A stretch of 64,000 bases of DNA. Source: Symsagittifera roscoffensis (taxonomy: Eukaryota; Xenacoelomorpha; Acoela; Convolutidae). The stretch spans positions 54,402,397 to 54,466,396 of the forward strand of contig NC_087065.1 in assembly GCF_963678635.1 (NCBI RefSeq), read 5' to 3'. Shown piece after piece: positions 1-12,529 of this stretch; the stretch's first letter is position 1, and every line of letters begins with the position of its first letter. The notes under the pieces were generated by a model. It ran no database searches, was not told where the DNA came from, and saw nothing but the letters and a program-made list of their open reading frames with translations. The translations under genes were made by a program, and so were the position numbers.

Positions 1-689
1 AACTTGTTAACGATACCCAACAGTCGATTGTTGTTGTCCTTGTGACCCTTTCTGCTGCTCTTTGCACTGCTTGCCGCATCAGTCTTCCGCTCTAATCCCA
101 GGACCCTTCCGGATTGAGCGCAAATTAACGTTAAGGTGCTGAAATACTCTTACAACCCTACAGTACAGGCACCAGAAACGGGCCACAATTTTGATCGTAA
201 CGACCCTGGTTGATATAAATGCCTGTAACAACAATATATCTAAAAATAACAAACGGGAGAGTCCGATTAGATCTCGTCTGGGGGGATGATTTCTACTAAT
301 TGTTTATTTTTTTTTACAGTTTTTGTTTTTTTTTCGATTATCTTTTATGTCTTTGGTTTTTTCTTAAGTATTATACTACTTTTTATTTGGTTTCTCACAT
401 ATCTTTAAGTGTTTTTGTTCATACAACGCTCAGGAAACGAAGGGACGGCCGATCCCCCCACACTTCACGATACTTGAAATTTCGGTCTTAACTAGGTTAA
501 TAAACTATATCCGGGATACGGAAGGCTTCCGCGTTCCAAACCACCCTTCCGGCCCTGTGTTAAGGGCCTTGTTTAGAGCATCCACTCGGCGCGGAGTGCT
601 TGTTAATGGTTCTGCCGATCATAAAAAAATAACACCCAGGAGCACCTTAAAAACATAATTGTAATTTTCGCCCTGGAAGTACATACCGA

Positions 690-985
690 GGGAAAATAAA
701 GCTAAGTTATGAAACGAATGGCTAGCGACTAAACACAGATTTACATGCTTTTAATCATTTCTACCAAAACCAGTTCAATCTGTGGTCCCTTAACATCGGG
801 TCGACGAAATCATTACTTTTTAAGGCTTCGGCCAGATTGCGCAAATTAACATAGTTATATGCAAAATAGTGAGCTCAAGGCTGGGTCTCAGTAGCCAAAG
901 AACACGAGGTCACTCCTAAAACACTCAATTATCATATTACTAGTGTTTTTGTTCAGTAGATAAAATCATCATATACATCGGTGAT
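690..985. repeat. Dispersed repeat, copy 1
   Basis: This segment aligns by eye with 12530-12850 in the same orientation. Shared landmarks, in order, are a run around GATTGCG, ATGCAAAAT, GTGAGCTCAA/ATGAGCTCAA, ACGAGGTCACTCCTA, and GTTTTTGTTCAGTA followed by an ATCAT block. A weaker echo of the last two landmarks lies near 57890-57985. Divergence is high, so it is an old interspersed repeat; the family is unknown and no coding capacity is visible. Confidence 0.55.
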
Positions 986-1199
986 GGATCAACCCTTTCC
1001 CTGAACTCCTAGCTTCTCACGTTCAAACGAATTCGGTGTTAGTTAAATTCAACTCAGGACATGCCACGAACTTGAGCTCTCAGTGCCTTTCCAAGACCCT
1101 TCGGAATTCTTGAATCCGGACGAAGAGCAGTCTTATCGTCACTCCGGAAGGGTAGTAAAATCTTCCCGATACCCCTCCGAATTCTCGCGAAGTGCTCCC

Positions 1200-1225
1200 T
1201 AACGATTGTAGCTGTACAATCGTTA
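1200..1225. repeat. Perfect 11-bp hairpin, 4-nt loop
   Basis: TAACGATTGTA is followed by GCTG and then its exact reverse complement TACAATCGTTA. Such a stem could be the end of a small DNA element or chance; nothing next to it decides. Confidence 0.7.
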
Positions 1226-1512
1226 AAATCCGGAATGTTCCTCCAACAAAATTATTGATCTTATTTTCAATTCCTATCGTAGGTCTGTTTTCTACTAGCA
1301 AAAACTGTTGTTCTAGTGGTTTTCACGCTTTTCTGTATTCGCGAAATTAAAAATGGTCACGCGTCTTTACAATCGAATTTTCAAAATTCACATGTCAGCT
1401 AAAACCGAGCTCTCCCAATTTGATAAGTTTATAAAATAAGACCATTATTCCTCCGAAACAGCCAATCCTCCCACTAAACTGTACCAATAAATTTTCAATT
1501 TTTTTATGCTTT

Positions 1513-1809
1513 TTGACCGTCTTTCTGGTCGAATGTCACATAATCGTCATAAAGACAACCGGTAACCTTATCTCTAGAAGCAATAGACAGAACCCTGCGG
1601 TCCTCAGAGAGAACCTCCAATTGCACCAGTCAAGTGAATTGGAATTGGAGTCACTACGGGTGGTGCTGTCCCATCGAGAACACCTGCCAGGCATTTTCTC
1701 AAAAATACGGACCCAGACCAAGAAACCATCGCAGGAACACCGCCGGGCAAAGGCGCGGAGAGCGGAGGTGTCGGCTGGGCACCTTAAGCTGACGCCTAAC
1801 GACCAATAA
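1513..1809 (+). other. GC-richer open stretch, unassigned
   Basis: This stretch is clearly richer in GC than its surroundings and is open in one plus frame for 98 codons. The translation is basic and Arg/Lys/Glu-rich in its second half. It sits just upstream of the Penelope-like remnant in the same orientation, so it may be the eroded N-terminal part of that element or an unrelated exon. The minus strand is also open for 105 codons over the same bases, so the open frame by itself is weak evidence. I recognise no domain. Confidence 0.2.
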
Positions 1810-1849
1810 GTGGTAAGATATTGTTGGGGCTGTTTTTTCTTGCTGAGTG

Positions 1850-2640
1850 CCACATGAGTTTAAGTGCTCGTGGACTGCAAAGAAGATATGACCGCAATTT
1901 TGCTGCCACGACCATTCCTTGGATTGGTCCTGGAAAAAAAATCATCTGGAAACTTGTGCTAAATTATTTAAAACATTTCAGTAAAACCAATAGCAATTTC
2001 CTGAGAAAAAACTTTCTGAAAAATTGTCTCAATAGATGTACAGATGAGAAGTGGTGGCCTTCGGTAATATTCTATCTGAACCTGCAAGCAAGGTCACTAA
2101 CCTGATAAGCCGACACTAAAAAAAAGTTGAAAAACTTTCGGAAACACAGGATAGAACATTGAAAATCTTGAATGATAAATCATTCAGAATCTTAAATGAA
2201 GTGATTTTGCCAAAGTGGTTTTGCCAAAACATCCGGTACGAGAAAAATTTAATAAAATTCATTTTTTTGCGGATATTGATATTTTTTTGTCTGAACTGAA
2301 GTTAAATAGAATACGCGGAGAAAAATTAGGTGAGATTGAAGCAGCTGCAAAGAGATATGCTAAGAATGTGAAACAGACCACCTCTGACAAAAATGCTGAA
2401 AAAGCCACAGGGTATTTGGAGGACAACCGTTTTCTGGCAGTGCCGTTTGATAAGGAGTGGATTTTTGTGTCAAGAAAAAGGAGACATATGAGAAGAAACT
2501 GAAAGATTTATTGCAGGCAGAACAATTTAGTGAGAGGAAGAATCTGACAGACAGCGTGATCACAAAAATTGAAAAAAAACATAAATAAAGAATTACTCTC
2601 CATGAAAAAGGCGGATGAGATTAGCGAAGCGCTGTACACT
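1850..2640 (+). pseudogene. Penelope-like element RT, N-terminal fragment
   Basis: The plus strand from 2215 encodes a stretch typical of the region before the RT core of Penelope-like retroelements: LPKHPVREKFNKIHFFADID, a segment EIEAAAKRYAKNVKQTTSDK, and LAVPFDKE. A frameshift near 2460-2490 moves the reading to ETYEKKLKDLL, and another near 2575 to KELLSMKKADEISEALYTRL. Upstream, 1850-1960 (LSARGLQRRYDRNFAATTIP) may be the same reading. The fragment stops where the family would continue into RT proper; no GIY-YIG endonuclease was seen. At least two frameshifts and several stops make it dead. The family call rests on remembered family resemblance, not a search. Confidence 0.65.
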
Positions 2641-2698
2641 AGGTTAAGATCAACGGGACACACGCGGCTAGGTTAAGATCAACTAGGTTAAGATCAAC
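2639..2698. repeat. 15-16-bp tandem repeat, three copies
   Basis: CTAGGTTAAGATCAAC occurs at 2639 and 2668, with a further copy from 2684 lacking the first base; a degenerate GATTAAGATCAC follows at 2732. The first copy is part of the Penelope-like reading (TRLRST), so the repeat arose by local amplification at the point where that reading ends. Confidence 0.75.
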
Positions 2699-2773
2699 TT
2701 CCTTTGCTCGTGAACTATGTCGATTAAGATCACCAATTGCGGCCAGGCAGTCCGAAATATAACCACGAAGGTC

Positions 2774-5700
2774 CATGAATACCGCAAAGAGGCTTCCCCA
2801 GAAGGAAAACACTTATTAGAATTTAACAAGGAGGTTGGCAGTACTGCTGAGCTGAAGTCAGAGACTAAAGACTAAACAGCCAGCTTTCAGATGCTAGTCA
2901 CACTAGAAGCTTTGCATATTCGGAGGGAGAGGCCGAGAATCAACAAGTGCGACGAGTTCAGGAGCCGGGAATTCACACTAAAATGATAGTCCGTGTATTA
3001 GATGGCTAAATTGCAAAAAACTGACATGTCACAATCTAAAAAATTCACAGAAATGAAATTCTGAAAAAGAAAAAAACTAAACATCTCAGATGATCGGAAT
3101 CAATGATTACCTAATATATTGTCTAATTGAAGTTGTTTAAATGTGACTGATTGAAAAATTTTAGAACAATTTTAGACATGTTTCTCATTCTTTCAGATCT
3201 TTGATCGTTTTGTAAATGTTTTTCTCATTTTTTCAGATCTTTCTTCGTTTTGTGAAACTTTAATCCTGATAATGCACAAAATGTGCGAAAACGCTTAAAT
3301 TTACATTTGGTAATTCTTGTAAAGTTTTAGTGCTAGCTCCTTACTCCTGAAATGATCCCGCTTGTTGATCCCTGGCTTCTACTTAATTAAGCATAACTTT
3401 CAGACCCTTTTGGACGTTTTTTTCTTAAACTTTTACCAAAATTCTTATGCGGACCGGAGCAAATAATTTGAGCTACCCTCTATGAATATCTCATTTTTTG
3501 AGTGCACTTGCTAGTTTTTTCCGGATTTGAACACTCCAGTTTGTATCATGCGCACTAAGTTTTGCATCGTAGCAAACTCTTTTTCGCACAAACAGAGTTT
3601 AAAAAAGGTTCATGCGACCTGAAACACTCAGCGAGAAAATCGAAATAATCATAATGACATTTTTACTAAATTCAGCTTTTTCTTACAATTTCAAGCATTT
3701 CGAACAAAACAAAGTGAAAGATGAAAACTAGCAATTTCAATCCCGGGAAAAACTGGTAATTGCTTCAAAGTAAAAATTGAGAATTTCAGAGAAAATAGCT
3801 CTGGTGTTTTGCCGCTTTTCTGGGCAAAAATTTAGTTGAAGTTGTAGAAAAATGTTCAAAAAGGTCCTTAATGTTAGGCATTCAAAACAAAGCCTAAACT
3901 TGCGCTTAATGTTGTCCACTTATTTATTAAGAACCAGATTTTTGAAAATTACAAAACAATTTTCAATTACTGTTATGAAGGTTTTATTTTTTTTGAATGA
4001 AGGCTGATTATAAAGGGCCCTTCAGTCATACGATGGTCCATGCACAGGTGCATTGGGCCATACCAACGCTTTATAAATACATCAACAGCTATGAACAAAT
4101 CCAGTCGATTTTAAAGAATGAATGAATCTAGTCAATTTTAAAGCAACCAGAGAATTGTTAATTAAAATCTACCTCCTCGATTATTGCACTGATAAAAAAT
4201 TTTATTTTGTATGTATTCCAATTTTTTTGCACCCTCTGAGGCAGAGGAATGCTCTCCTTAGAAGTGCAAATTTTACTTTGGTTCTTAAAAAATTTGTTGT
4301 GTCGGATTATGGTTCGTTCAGATTTTTGCTTAATTTCTCTGCTTGTTTCTGCACGGTTTTTGTACAGCCTGCTGCTGCTCCTCCAGTAAACGCAAGGATT
4401 AGTGGAACAAAGCTGCTGTGCTCCACAACCAGATTTTTTTGTTGTTATCTAAATGTTTTGACACTTTTGATATTTGCAGGAGTCAGATATAGTCTTTGAA
4501 TAGGATTTATTATGGGGGTTGAATATTTTTACATCAAAAAACGTTCCGCTGAATCTACCTCCCCAGATGCCAACTGCCCCCATGTCAAGTTGAGGGTCAA
4601 TTTCAGTAGTGGCTGATTTGTTGTGAAAGCTGTCGCCTTCCAACGATGGAATTTTTGGCTTTATCTCAACATCATGGCATCCTTCCTCCAGGATTTTCCC
4701 AAAGGTATCCTTAATTTAATTATGTTTCAAATGAGTGTATCAACCTTTGGGGAAGTGTAGAGAGTGGGTCACTAAAAACGGTTAATCATCTTTAAACTCT
4801 GATTTATTGAGAGAAAAGTGTACTTTGTTAAGGGTAGCAGCCACAGCCAGTTCGATGCTCTGTTCTGTGATGCTAGGTTTAATCTTAGTTTTTTTTTCAT
4901 GATGACCTTAATTTAGCCTTTTTTGAGATAGTGATGTTCTGTCTCTCAGTTCTGATGTTTTTAACTATCAAAGTTTGTACGTTTCAGCAATTTCTGGATC
5001 ACTGTTTTCCAACGGATCACAAATTGCTCGTGACCACTCATAATTGCTGGAAAATCCCGTGTTAATGAGAGGGTCTAATTGATCCTCCCATTCGTAGTGG
5101 TACTGCAAAAAGGCTGCAATCTTCATCGGTTGCTGCTGAATTATGTTTTTATCAAGTTTGTCCATTTTCTTAAATGCTTCCGGAGTTTTTCTGGTTAGCG
5201 CACCTAATTTTTTGAACAACCCTTGTATAGTAAGAGAACGCTTTTGTGATGATGTTTTTTGCTATTTTGAATTTTTTTGGGTTAGTTTTTTTTCAGTTGC
5301 GCTTTTCATGTATTTGTCGCATGCTGATGGTGTTCCAATAACGGATCCAAGATTACTAAAACCATTTACTTTTGAAATATTAGTGACTTCAAATACTCTT
5401 ATGGTGCATTACCGACGGTTTTTCTTTCTTATGAGTTGACTATTGGAAGGCTTCACATTGCAGCCGAAAACATTTCCGAGCACATCCAGGTTGTCGGGTA
5501 TCGCAAAAAGATTTTGAGGATCACCTACAGCGCTTCCGTCATCTGCTTACCGTTTTTGGGTGATATTTCGTTTTTGCAGGAGCTTCGTCAGTGGGATCAT
5601 CCTTATTCCGTACATAGCCAATGCGAGGAAATCACCTTGCGTTGTGCCTTCGGTAGATGTCGAAACCGTGTTGTTGACATATCAGTTTTAGGGATGTTGA

Positions 5701-7457
5701 TATGAGCTGACCAGCGCAGTTTGTTACGCCAGACAAAGGACTTGTACATTTGTCAGATCAAGTTCTCTTTTCAGCAAGTTGAAGGCATTTTCTGCATCAA
5801 TGAGAAATTGTTTCCGGTTTCTGAAACTCGATCTTCAAGCTAAGATGTGGATAGCATATTTGATTCTGGCCTAAGCAGAGTTTGACTTTTTTTCTCAGAT
5901 ATTTGAGGTCTGATTTTGTTCATTGGGTGATTGTTTTGCGAATTATTCGTCTCAGAACCTCGCCTATACCAAAAGGCCTTACTCCCTGGATTTTTGTCCA
6001 GAGGTATCAGACGACAAAAGCTAGACGCCATTAGGTTTTCATAGGTTGAACTTTACCTTCTATTGTAAAGGATAGCTTTGCAATTGTTTTGCAAAGCTCA
6101 AAAGATGTCTTCATAAAGTGAGATAACAGCCTTCTCCATTCGCACGCATTTAGACCGTAGTGACCGTGGCTTTCGTGCGTTCTCAGGGTTGATTTTCAAC
6201 CATCTTGGCATTTATTTGTTCGAAAATAGAGGGAACCTAAGACATTGTGTCTTCACTTAATTCAGTTTTATAGTTAGTAATTGCTGCTTTGGCTTGGGGT
6301 TGTTTTTCTTTCAGGATACAAAGGGTTGTTTTTCTGTTAATTACTTCGCTTAGGGGAAGTACTCGTTTTGTTTTTATTTGAAAAGCAGCCAATGGCGGCA
6401 GACTTTTTGCCTGTACTCAATGATTTTAAAAATGCTTAGCTCCTTCGTTAAATTCGCAGTTCTTCTGGTTTGGACGTGTAACTCCAATAAGAAGTTCATC
6501 TTGTAGGCATTGCCTACAAAACTAAGCGGCGGCTTATAGAATTTTGGAATCCATTCAATTCTCATTTAGTTTTGAGGAGCAGCAGATGTGGGAGGATAAT
6601 TGCTGTTTTAATTGCGACGATACAATTTATGTTTTCTCTACCAATGACAACAGCTGCTTTTTCAGTAATTTTATGAATTAGAAACCGGGCTTGTTATTGC
6701 TTAGAACTTTGAAGCGCGGTTTCCAGTTAGTGACTTTTGTATACAAGTCAATTATGTTAATTTTAAGTTCTTGGTCGATAGATTTCCAGGGGTCAGAGGG
6801 GACTCTAGTGATTGGTGGGGTGATAGATTATATTATGTATCTCCGGACAGTGCGTTTGTTTTGGGTGCTGCAGGAGATTTTGTTTCTTGAGTTGAGATAG
6901 AGGCTGTGCTCGGTGGTCTGTTGGTGGAGTTTTTTTTTTGCAAAATTTTCGAGTTTGCATTGTATGCAGGAGAACCCATCTTAATAAAATTTTTTGCTCT
7001 CCAGCCCGCTACATGAGACGTGGTTGTATGCTTTGCGAATGATTTACCAAATGCGTCCCTTTTGGAAGTGGCATTTGTTTATATGGCAATGCGTTTAATC
7101 GGCCGTAATTTGGCAACCAGGAGCGTAAAGTTGTGGTGAATATAAATAGGTTAGCTGAAATAGCAATAAACTGAAAATATTATGACCATAGAAAGAAAAG
7201 TGAATACATCTTTACAAATTCTATTAGCACTAAAATTACTGTTTAGATTGGGGAACCGATTCGAATTCTTGAGTGATAAAATGTATTTATAAGGCGAAAG
7301 TATGAATTATTCAGAGCACCAAAATTTCTAGTTATGAAGTGACAATTTGCTCAGAGGGTAGTTTTGGTGATAAAAAATATATGGGTTGAAATTATGAGTT
7401 ATTAAACATATTAAAAGTCTCCCATCATAGGCAAACTCTGAATCTGAAGATGAATTA
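2774..7457. repeat. Tandem duplication, unit 1 (4.68 kb)
   Basis: From CATGAATACCGCAAAGAGG to GATGAATTA this unit is repeated head-to-tail at 7461-11710. The two are near-identical by eye over their whole shared length, so a short read would not place uniquely. Unit 1 has about 430 bp (roughly 3435-3868) that unit 2 lacks; the offset between units is 4687 before that point and about 4253 after it. The unit carries the minus-strand retroelement described separately; the first 1.3 kb has no recognised coding. Confidence 0.9.
4200..6565 (-). pseudogene. Retroelement RT with C-terminal nuclease-like domain, unit 1
   Basis: Read on the minus strand, in order: an N-terminal segment (6565-6374); SFCRLIPLDKNPGSKAFW near 6020-5960, matching the LIPLDKNPGVRPIG motif of the family; FLIDAENAFN near 5800, holding the first catalytic Asp; EGTTQGDFLALAMYG near 5650-5605; and ADDGSAVGD near 5545, where the Tyr of YADD is a stop (TAA at 5549-5547). 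Further on are the PQLDMGAVGIWG and TFFDVKIFNPH motifs (4595-4500), and VEHSSFVPLI (4430-4400) with a downstream KVKFALLRRAFLCLRG. This domain order belongs to a lineage of RT elements with a C-terminal putative nuclease, which I remember from invertebrate genomes but cannot name safely. There are many stops and frameshifts. Confidence 0.7.
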
Positions 7458-7460
7458 CCG

Positions 7461-10400
7461 CATGAACACCGCAAAGAGGATTCCCCAGAAGGAAAACACT
7501 TATTAGAATTTAACAAGGAGGTTGGCAGTACTGCTGAGCTGAAGTCAGAGACTAAAGACTAAACAGCCAGCACTCAGATGCTAGTCGCACTAGAAGCTTT
7601 GCATATTCGGAGGAAGAGGCCGAGAATCAACACCCGCGACGAGTTCAGGAGCCGGGAATTAACGCTAAAATGATAGTCCGTGTAATAGATGGCTAAATTG
7701 CAAAAAACTGACATGTCACAATCTAAAAAAGTCACAGAAATGAAATTCTGAAAAAGAAAAAAACTAAACATCTCAGATGATCGAAATCAATGGTTACGTA
7801 ATTTATTGTCTAATTGAAGTTGTTTAAATTTGACTGATTGAAAAATTTTAGAACATTTTTAGACATGTTTCTCATTTTTTCAGATCTTTGATCGTTTTGT
7901 AAATGTTTTTCTCATTTTTTCAGATCTTTGTTCGTTTTGTGAAACTTTAATCCTGATAATGCACAAAATGTGCGAAAACGGTTAAATTTCCATTTGGTAA
8001 TTCTTTTAAAGTCTTAGTGCTAGCTCCTTACTCCTGAAATGATCCCGCTTGTTGATCCCTGGCTTTTACTTAAAAAAGCCTAACTTTCAGACCCTTTTGG
8101 ACGTTTTTTTTAACCAAAAATGGTCCTTAATGTTAGGCATGAAAGCCTAAATTTGCGCTTAATGTTGTCCCCTTATTTATTAAGAACCAGATTTTTGAAA
8201 ATTACAAAACAATTTTCAATTACTGTTATGAAGGTTTTATATTTTTTGAATGAAGGAAGATTGAAAAGGGCCCTTCAGTCATACGATGGTCCATGCACAG
8301 GTGCATTGGGCCAAACCAACGCTTTATAAATACATCAACAGCTATGAACAAATCCAGTCGATTTTAAAGAATGAATGAATCTAGTCAATTTTAAAGCAAC
8401 CAGAGAATTGTTAATTAAAATCTACCTCCTCGATTATTGCACTGATAAAAATTTTTATTTTGTATGTATTCCAATTTTTTTGCTTCCTCTGAGGCAGAGG
8501 AATGCTCTCCTTAGAAGTGCAAATTTTACTTTGGTTCTTAAAAAATTTGTTGTGTCGGATTATGGTTCGTTCAGATTTTTGCTTAATTTCTCTGCTTGTT
8601 TCTGCACGGTTTTTGTACAACCTGGTGCTGCTCCTCCAGTAAACGCAAGGATTAGTGGAACAAAGCTGCTGTGTTCCACATCCAGATTTTTTTGTTGTTA
8701 TCTAAATGTTTTGACACTTTTGATATTTGCAGGAGTCAGATATAATCTTTGAGCAGGATTTAGCATGGGGGTTGAATATTTTTACATCAAAAAACGTTCC
8801 GCTGAATCTACCTCCCCAGATGCCAACTGCCCCCATGTCAAGTTGAGGGTCAATTTCAGTTGTGGCTGATTTGTTGTGAAAGCTGTCGCCTTCCAACGAT
8901 GGAAATTTTGGCTTTATCTCAACATCATGGCATCCTTCCTCCAGGATTTTCGCAAAGGTATCCTTAATTTAATTATGTTTCAAATGAGTGTATCAACTTT
9001 TGGGGCAGTGTAGAGAGTGGGTCACTAAAAACGGTTAATCATCTTTAAACTCTGATTTATTGAGAAAAAAGTGTACTTTGTTAAGGGTAGCAGCCACAGC
9101 CAGTTCGATGCTCTGTTCTGTGATGCTAGGTTTAATCTTAGTTTTTTTTTCATGATGACCTTAATTTAGCCTTTTTTGAGATAGTGATGTTCTGTCTCTC
9201 AGTTTTGATGTTTTTAACTATCAAAGTTTGTACGTTTCAGCAATTTCTGGATCACTGTTTTCCAACGGATCACAAATTGCTCGTGACCACTCATAATTGC
9301 TGGAAAATCCCGTGTTAATGAGAGGGTCTAATTGATCCTCCCATTCGTAGTGGTAGTGCAAAAAGGCTGCAATCTTCATCGGTTGCTGCTGAATTATGTT
9401 TTTATCAAGTTTGTCCATTTTCTTAAATGCTTCCGGAGTTTTTCTGTTAGCACACCTAATTTTTTCACAAGCCCTTGTATAGTAAAAGGACGCTTTTGTG
9501 ATGATGTTTTTTGCTATTTTGAATTTTTTTAGGTTATTTTTTTTCAGTTGAGTTTTTCATGGATTTTTCGCATGCTGATGGTGTTCCAATAACCGATCCA
9601 AGATCACTAAAACCATCTACTATTGAAATATTTGTGACTTCAAATATTCTTATGGTGCATTTCCGACGGTTTTTCTTTCTTATGAGTTGACTATTGGAAG
9701 GCTTCACATTGCAGCCGAAAACATTTCCGAGCACATCCAGGTTGTCGGGTATCGCAAAAAGACTTTGAGGATCACCTACAGCGCTTCTGTCATCTGCTTA
9801 CCGTTTTTGGGTGATTTTTCGTTTTTGCAGGAGCTTCGTCAGTGGGATCATTCTTATTCCGTACATAGCCAATGCGAGGAAATCCCCTTGCGTTGTGCCT
9901 TCGGTAGATGTCTAAACCGTGTTGTTGACATATCAGTTTTAGGGATGTTGATATGAGCTGACCAGCGCAGATTGTTACGCCAGACAAAGGACTTGTACAT
10001 TTGTCAGATCAAGTTCTCTTTTGAGCAAGTTGAAGGCATTTTCTGCATCAATGAGAAATTGTTATCGGTTTCTGAAACTCGATCTTCAAGCTAAGATGTG
10101 GATAGCATATTTGATTCTGGCCTAAGCAGAGTTTGACTTTTTTTCTCAGATATTTGAGGTCTGATTTTGTTCATTGGGTGATTGTTTTGCGAATTATTCG
10201 TCTCAGAACCTCGCCTATACCAAAAGGCCTTACTCCCTGGATTTTTGTCCAGAGGTATCAGACGACAAAAGCTAGACGCCATTAGGTTTTCATAGGTTGA
10301 ACTTTACCTTCTATTGTAAAGGATAGCTTTGCAATTGTTTTGCAAAGCTCAAAAGATGTCTTCATAAAGTGAGATAACAGCCTTCTCCATTCGCACGCAT

Positions 10401-11710
10401 TTAGACCGTAGTGACCGTGGCTTTCGTGCGTTCTCAGGGTTGATTTTCAACCATCTTGGCATTTATTTGTTCGAAAATAGAGGGAACCTAAGACATTGTG
10501 TCTTCACTTAATTCAGTTTTATAGTTAGTAATTGCTGCTTTGGCTTGGGGTTGTTTTTCTTTCAGGATACAAAGGGTTGTTTTTCTGTTAATGACTTCGC
10601 TTAGGGGAAGTACTCGTTTTGTTTTTTATTTGAAAAGCAGCCAATGGCGGCAGACTTTTTGCCTGTACTCAATGATTTTAAAAATGCTTAGCTCCTTCGT
10701 TTACTTCGCAGTTCTTCTGGTTTGGACGTGTAACTCCCATAAGAAGTTCATCTTGTAGGCATTGCCTACAAAACTAAGCGGCGGCTTATAGAATTTTGGA
10801 ATCCATTCACTTCTCATTTAATTTTGAGGAGCAGCAGATGTAGGAGGATAATTGCTGTTTTATTTGCGACGATACAATTTATGTTTTCTCTACCAATGAC
10901 AACAGCTGCTTGTTCAGTAATTTTATGAATTAGAAACCGGGCTTGTTCTTGCTGAGAACTTTGAAGCGCGGTTTCCAGTTAGTGACTTTTGTATACATGT
11001 CAATTATGTTAATTTTAAGTTCTTGGTCGATAGATTTCCAGGGGTCAGAGGGGACTCTAGTGATTGGTGGGGTGATAGATTATATTATGTATCTCCGGAC
11101 AGTGCGTTTGTTTTGGGTGTTGCAGGAGATTTTGTTTCTTGAGTTGAGATGGAGGCTGTGCTCGGTGGTCTGTTGGTGGATTTTTTTTTTGCAAAATTCT
11201 CGAGTATGCATTGTATGCAGGAGAACCCATCTTAATAAAATTTTTTGCTGTCCAGCCCGCTACATGAGACGTGGTTGTTTGCTTTGCGAATGATTTACCA
11301 AATGCGTCCTTTTTGGAAGTGGCATTTGTTTATATGGCAATGCGTTTAATCGGCCGTAATTTGGCAACCAGGAGCGTAAAATTGTGGTGAATATAAATAA
11401 GTTAGCTGAAATAGCAATAAACTGAAAATATTATGACCATAGAAAGAAAAGTGAATACATCTTTACAAATTCTATTAGCACTAAAATTACTGTTTAGATT
11501 CGGGGAACCGATTCGAATTCTTGAGTGATAAAATGTATTTATAAGGCGAAAGTATGAATTATTCAGAGCACCAAAATTTCTATTTATGAAGTGACAATTT
11601 GCTCAGAGGGTAGTTTTGGTGATAAAAAATATATGGGTTGAAATTATGAGTTATTAAACATATTAAAAGTCTCCCATCACAAGCAAACTCTGAATCTGAA
11701 GATGAATTAT
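7461..11710. repeat. Tandem duplication, unit 2 (4.25 kb)
   Basis: This is the second head-to-tail copy of 2774-7457. It ends at GATGAATTA, where the sequence departs into unrelated DNA (TCAGTAAAGCC). It is shorter than unit 1 because about 430 bp are missing at 8113-8120, between GACGTTTTTTTTAACC and GGTCCTTAATG. Differences elsewhere are scattered single bases and a few 1-bp indels. Confidence 0.9.
8453..10818 (-). pseudogene. Retroelement RT with C-terminal domain, unit 2
   Basis: This is the duplicate of 4200-6565. The same motifs occur at an offset of about 4252: LIPLDKNPG near 10265, the TTQGD region near 9890, ADD near 9798 and the FFDVKIFNPH motif near 8755-8790. The stop replacing the Tyr of YADD (9800-9798) is shared with unit 1; next to it unit 2 has its own ADDR where unit 1 has ADDG. 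The shared lesion means the element was already dead before duplication, or both come from one dead source. Confidence 0.7.
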
Positions 11711-12529
11711 CAGTAAAGCCGGCTACTATGGTAACACCTTTTAGTTTCCGCGAGGGACAGACAAAAGCGGCAAGGTCGGCTAGCTTTCCAGCGCTGTGTA
11801 AAAACTAATAACAAAAAAGAAATGAAAGCGATTACAGCCATGTTTTTTACTGGTGAAGGTTCCCGGTAGAGGGGGACTATCGCGTCTTGACGAGCTGGTC
11901 TCTAAAATCCCGTCCCCAATCTTCTTCTTACAAGCGTGCCCTTATAATCAGATCACACCAAACTATTTAATAAGTTTACCAAAACAATTAGGCACAACAA
12001 GTTTATCACAAAAAGAATTTTTTCTAAAATTTCATTTAGTTTCAATTTGGAAAAACATTCTGTGGTTATCAGGCTGCTAATTTCTCACCAAATAGAAAAA
12101 TGAAAAATTGAAAGATGAATCGAGCGTTTTATTTTTTGTTTGAAAAAACTTGGTTATAAAAAACTAATTCCTTTGATGACTAGCAAGATAATTTTATTAG
12201 AAGGAGCAACGTACCCTTGCTCTTGCAAAAGAATTAATCAATTCGCCTTCCTCGGATTTTCAATTAACCAGTGTTTCACAAAAACCAATATTCACTCCTC
12301 GTGATTACAACTTGAGTTTTCTAAATAAGGGGTTGTACCAATCTGTCAGAGTGCACAATCCAAATTTCCGGCGACACCATAATATGACTCGTTACTCCTT
12401 AAAAAAGAAAATACGGGTAAATTGAGTACGAAACATTCGAGAATTCGAGATTTTTAAAATTTCTCAAATTTGCAAAAAAATACATCAGCCAAATAACCGA
12501 GTGAAATTGTGTAACATTCGCCCGGAAAG

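Larger units (their letters stand above)
1..1499. other. No gene recognised
   Basis: No open frame here looks like a protein. The stretch holds AT-rich spacer, part of a dispersed repeat (690-985) and a small perfect hairpin (1200-1225), listed separately. Short open frames are low-complexity or use no recognisable motif. Confidence 0.5.

Noticed and set aside
4122-4499. A 125-codon plus-strand frame with a near copy at 8375-8752
   Set aside because: It is antisense to the C-terminal part of the minus-strand retroelement, whose motifs (FFDVKIFNPH, VEHSSF) explain the sequence. Its repetition is due to the tandem duplication, not to selection.
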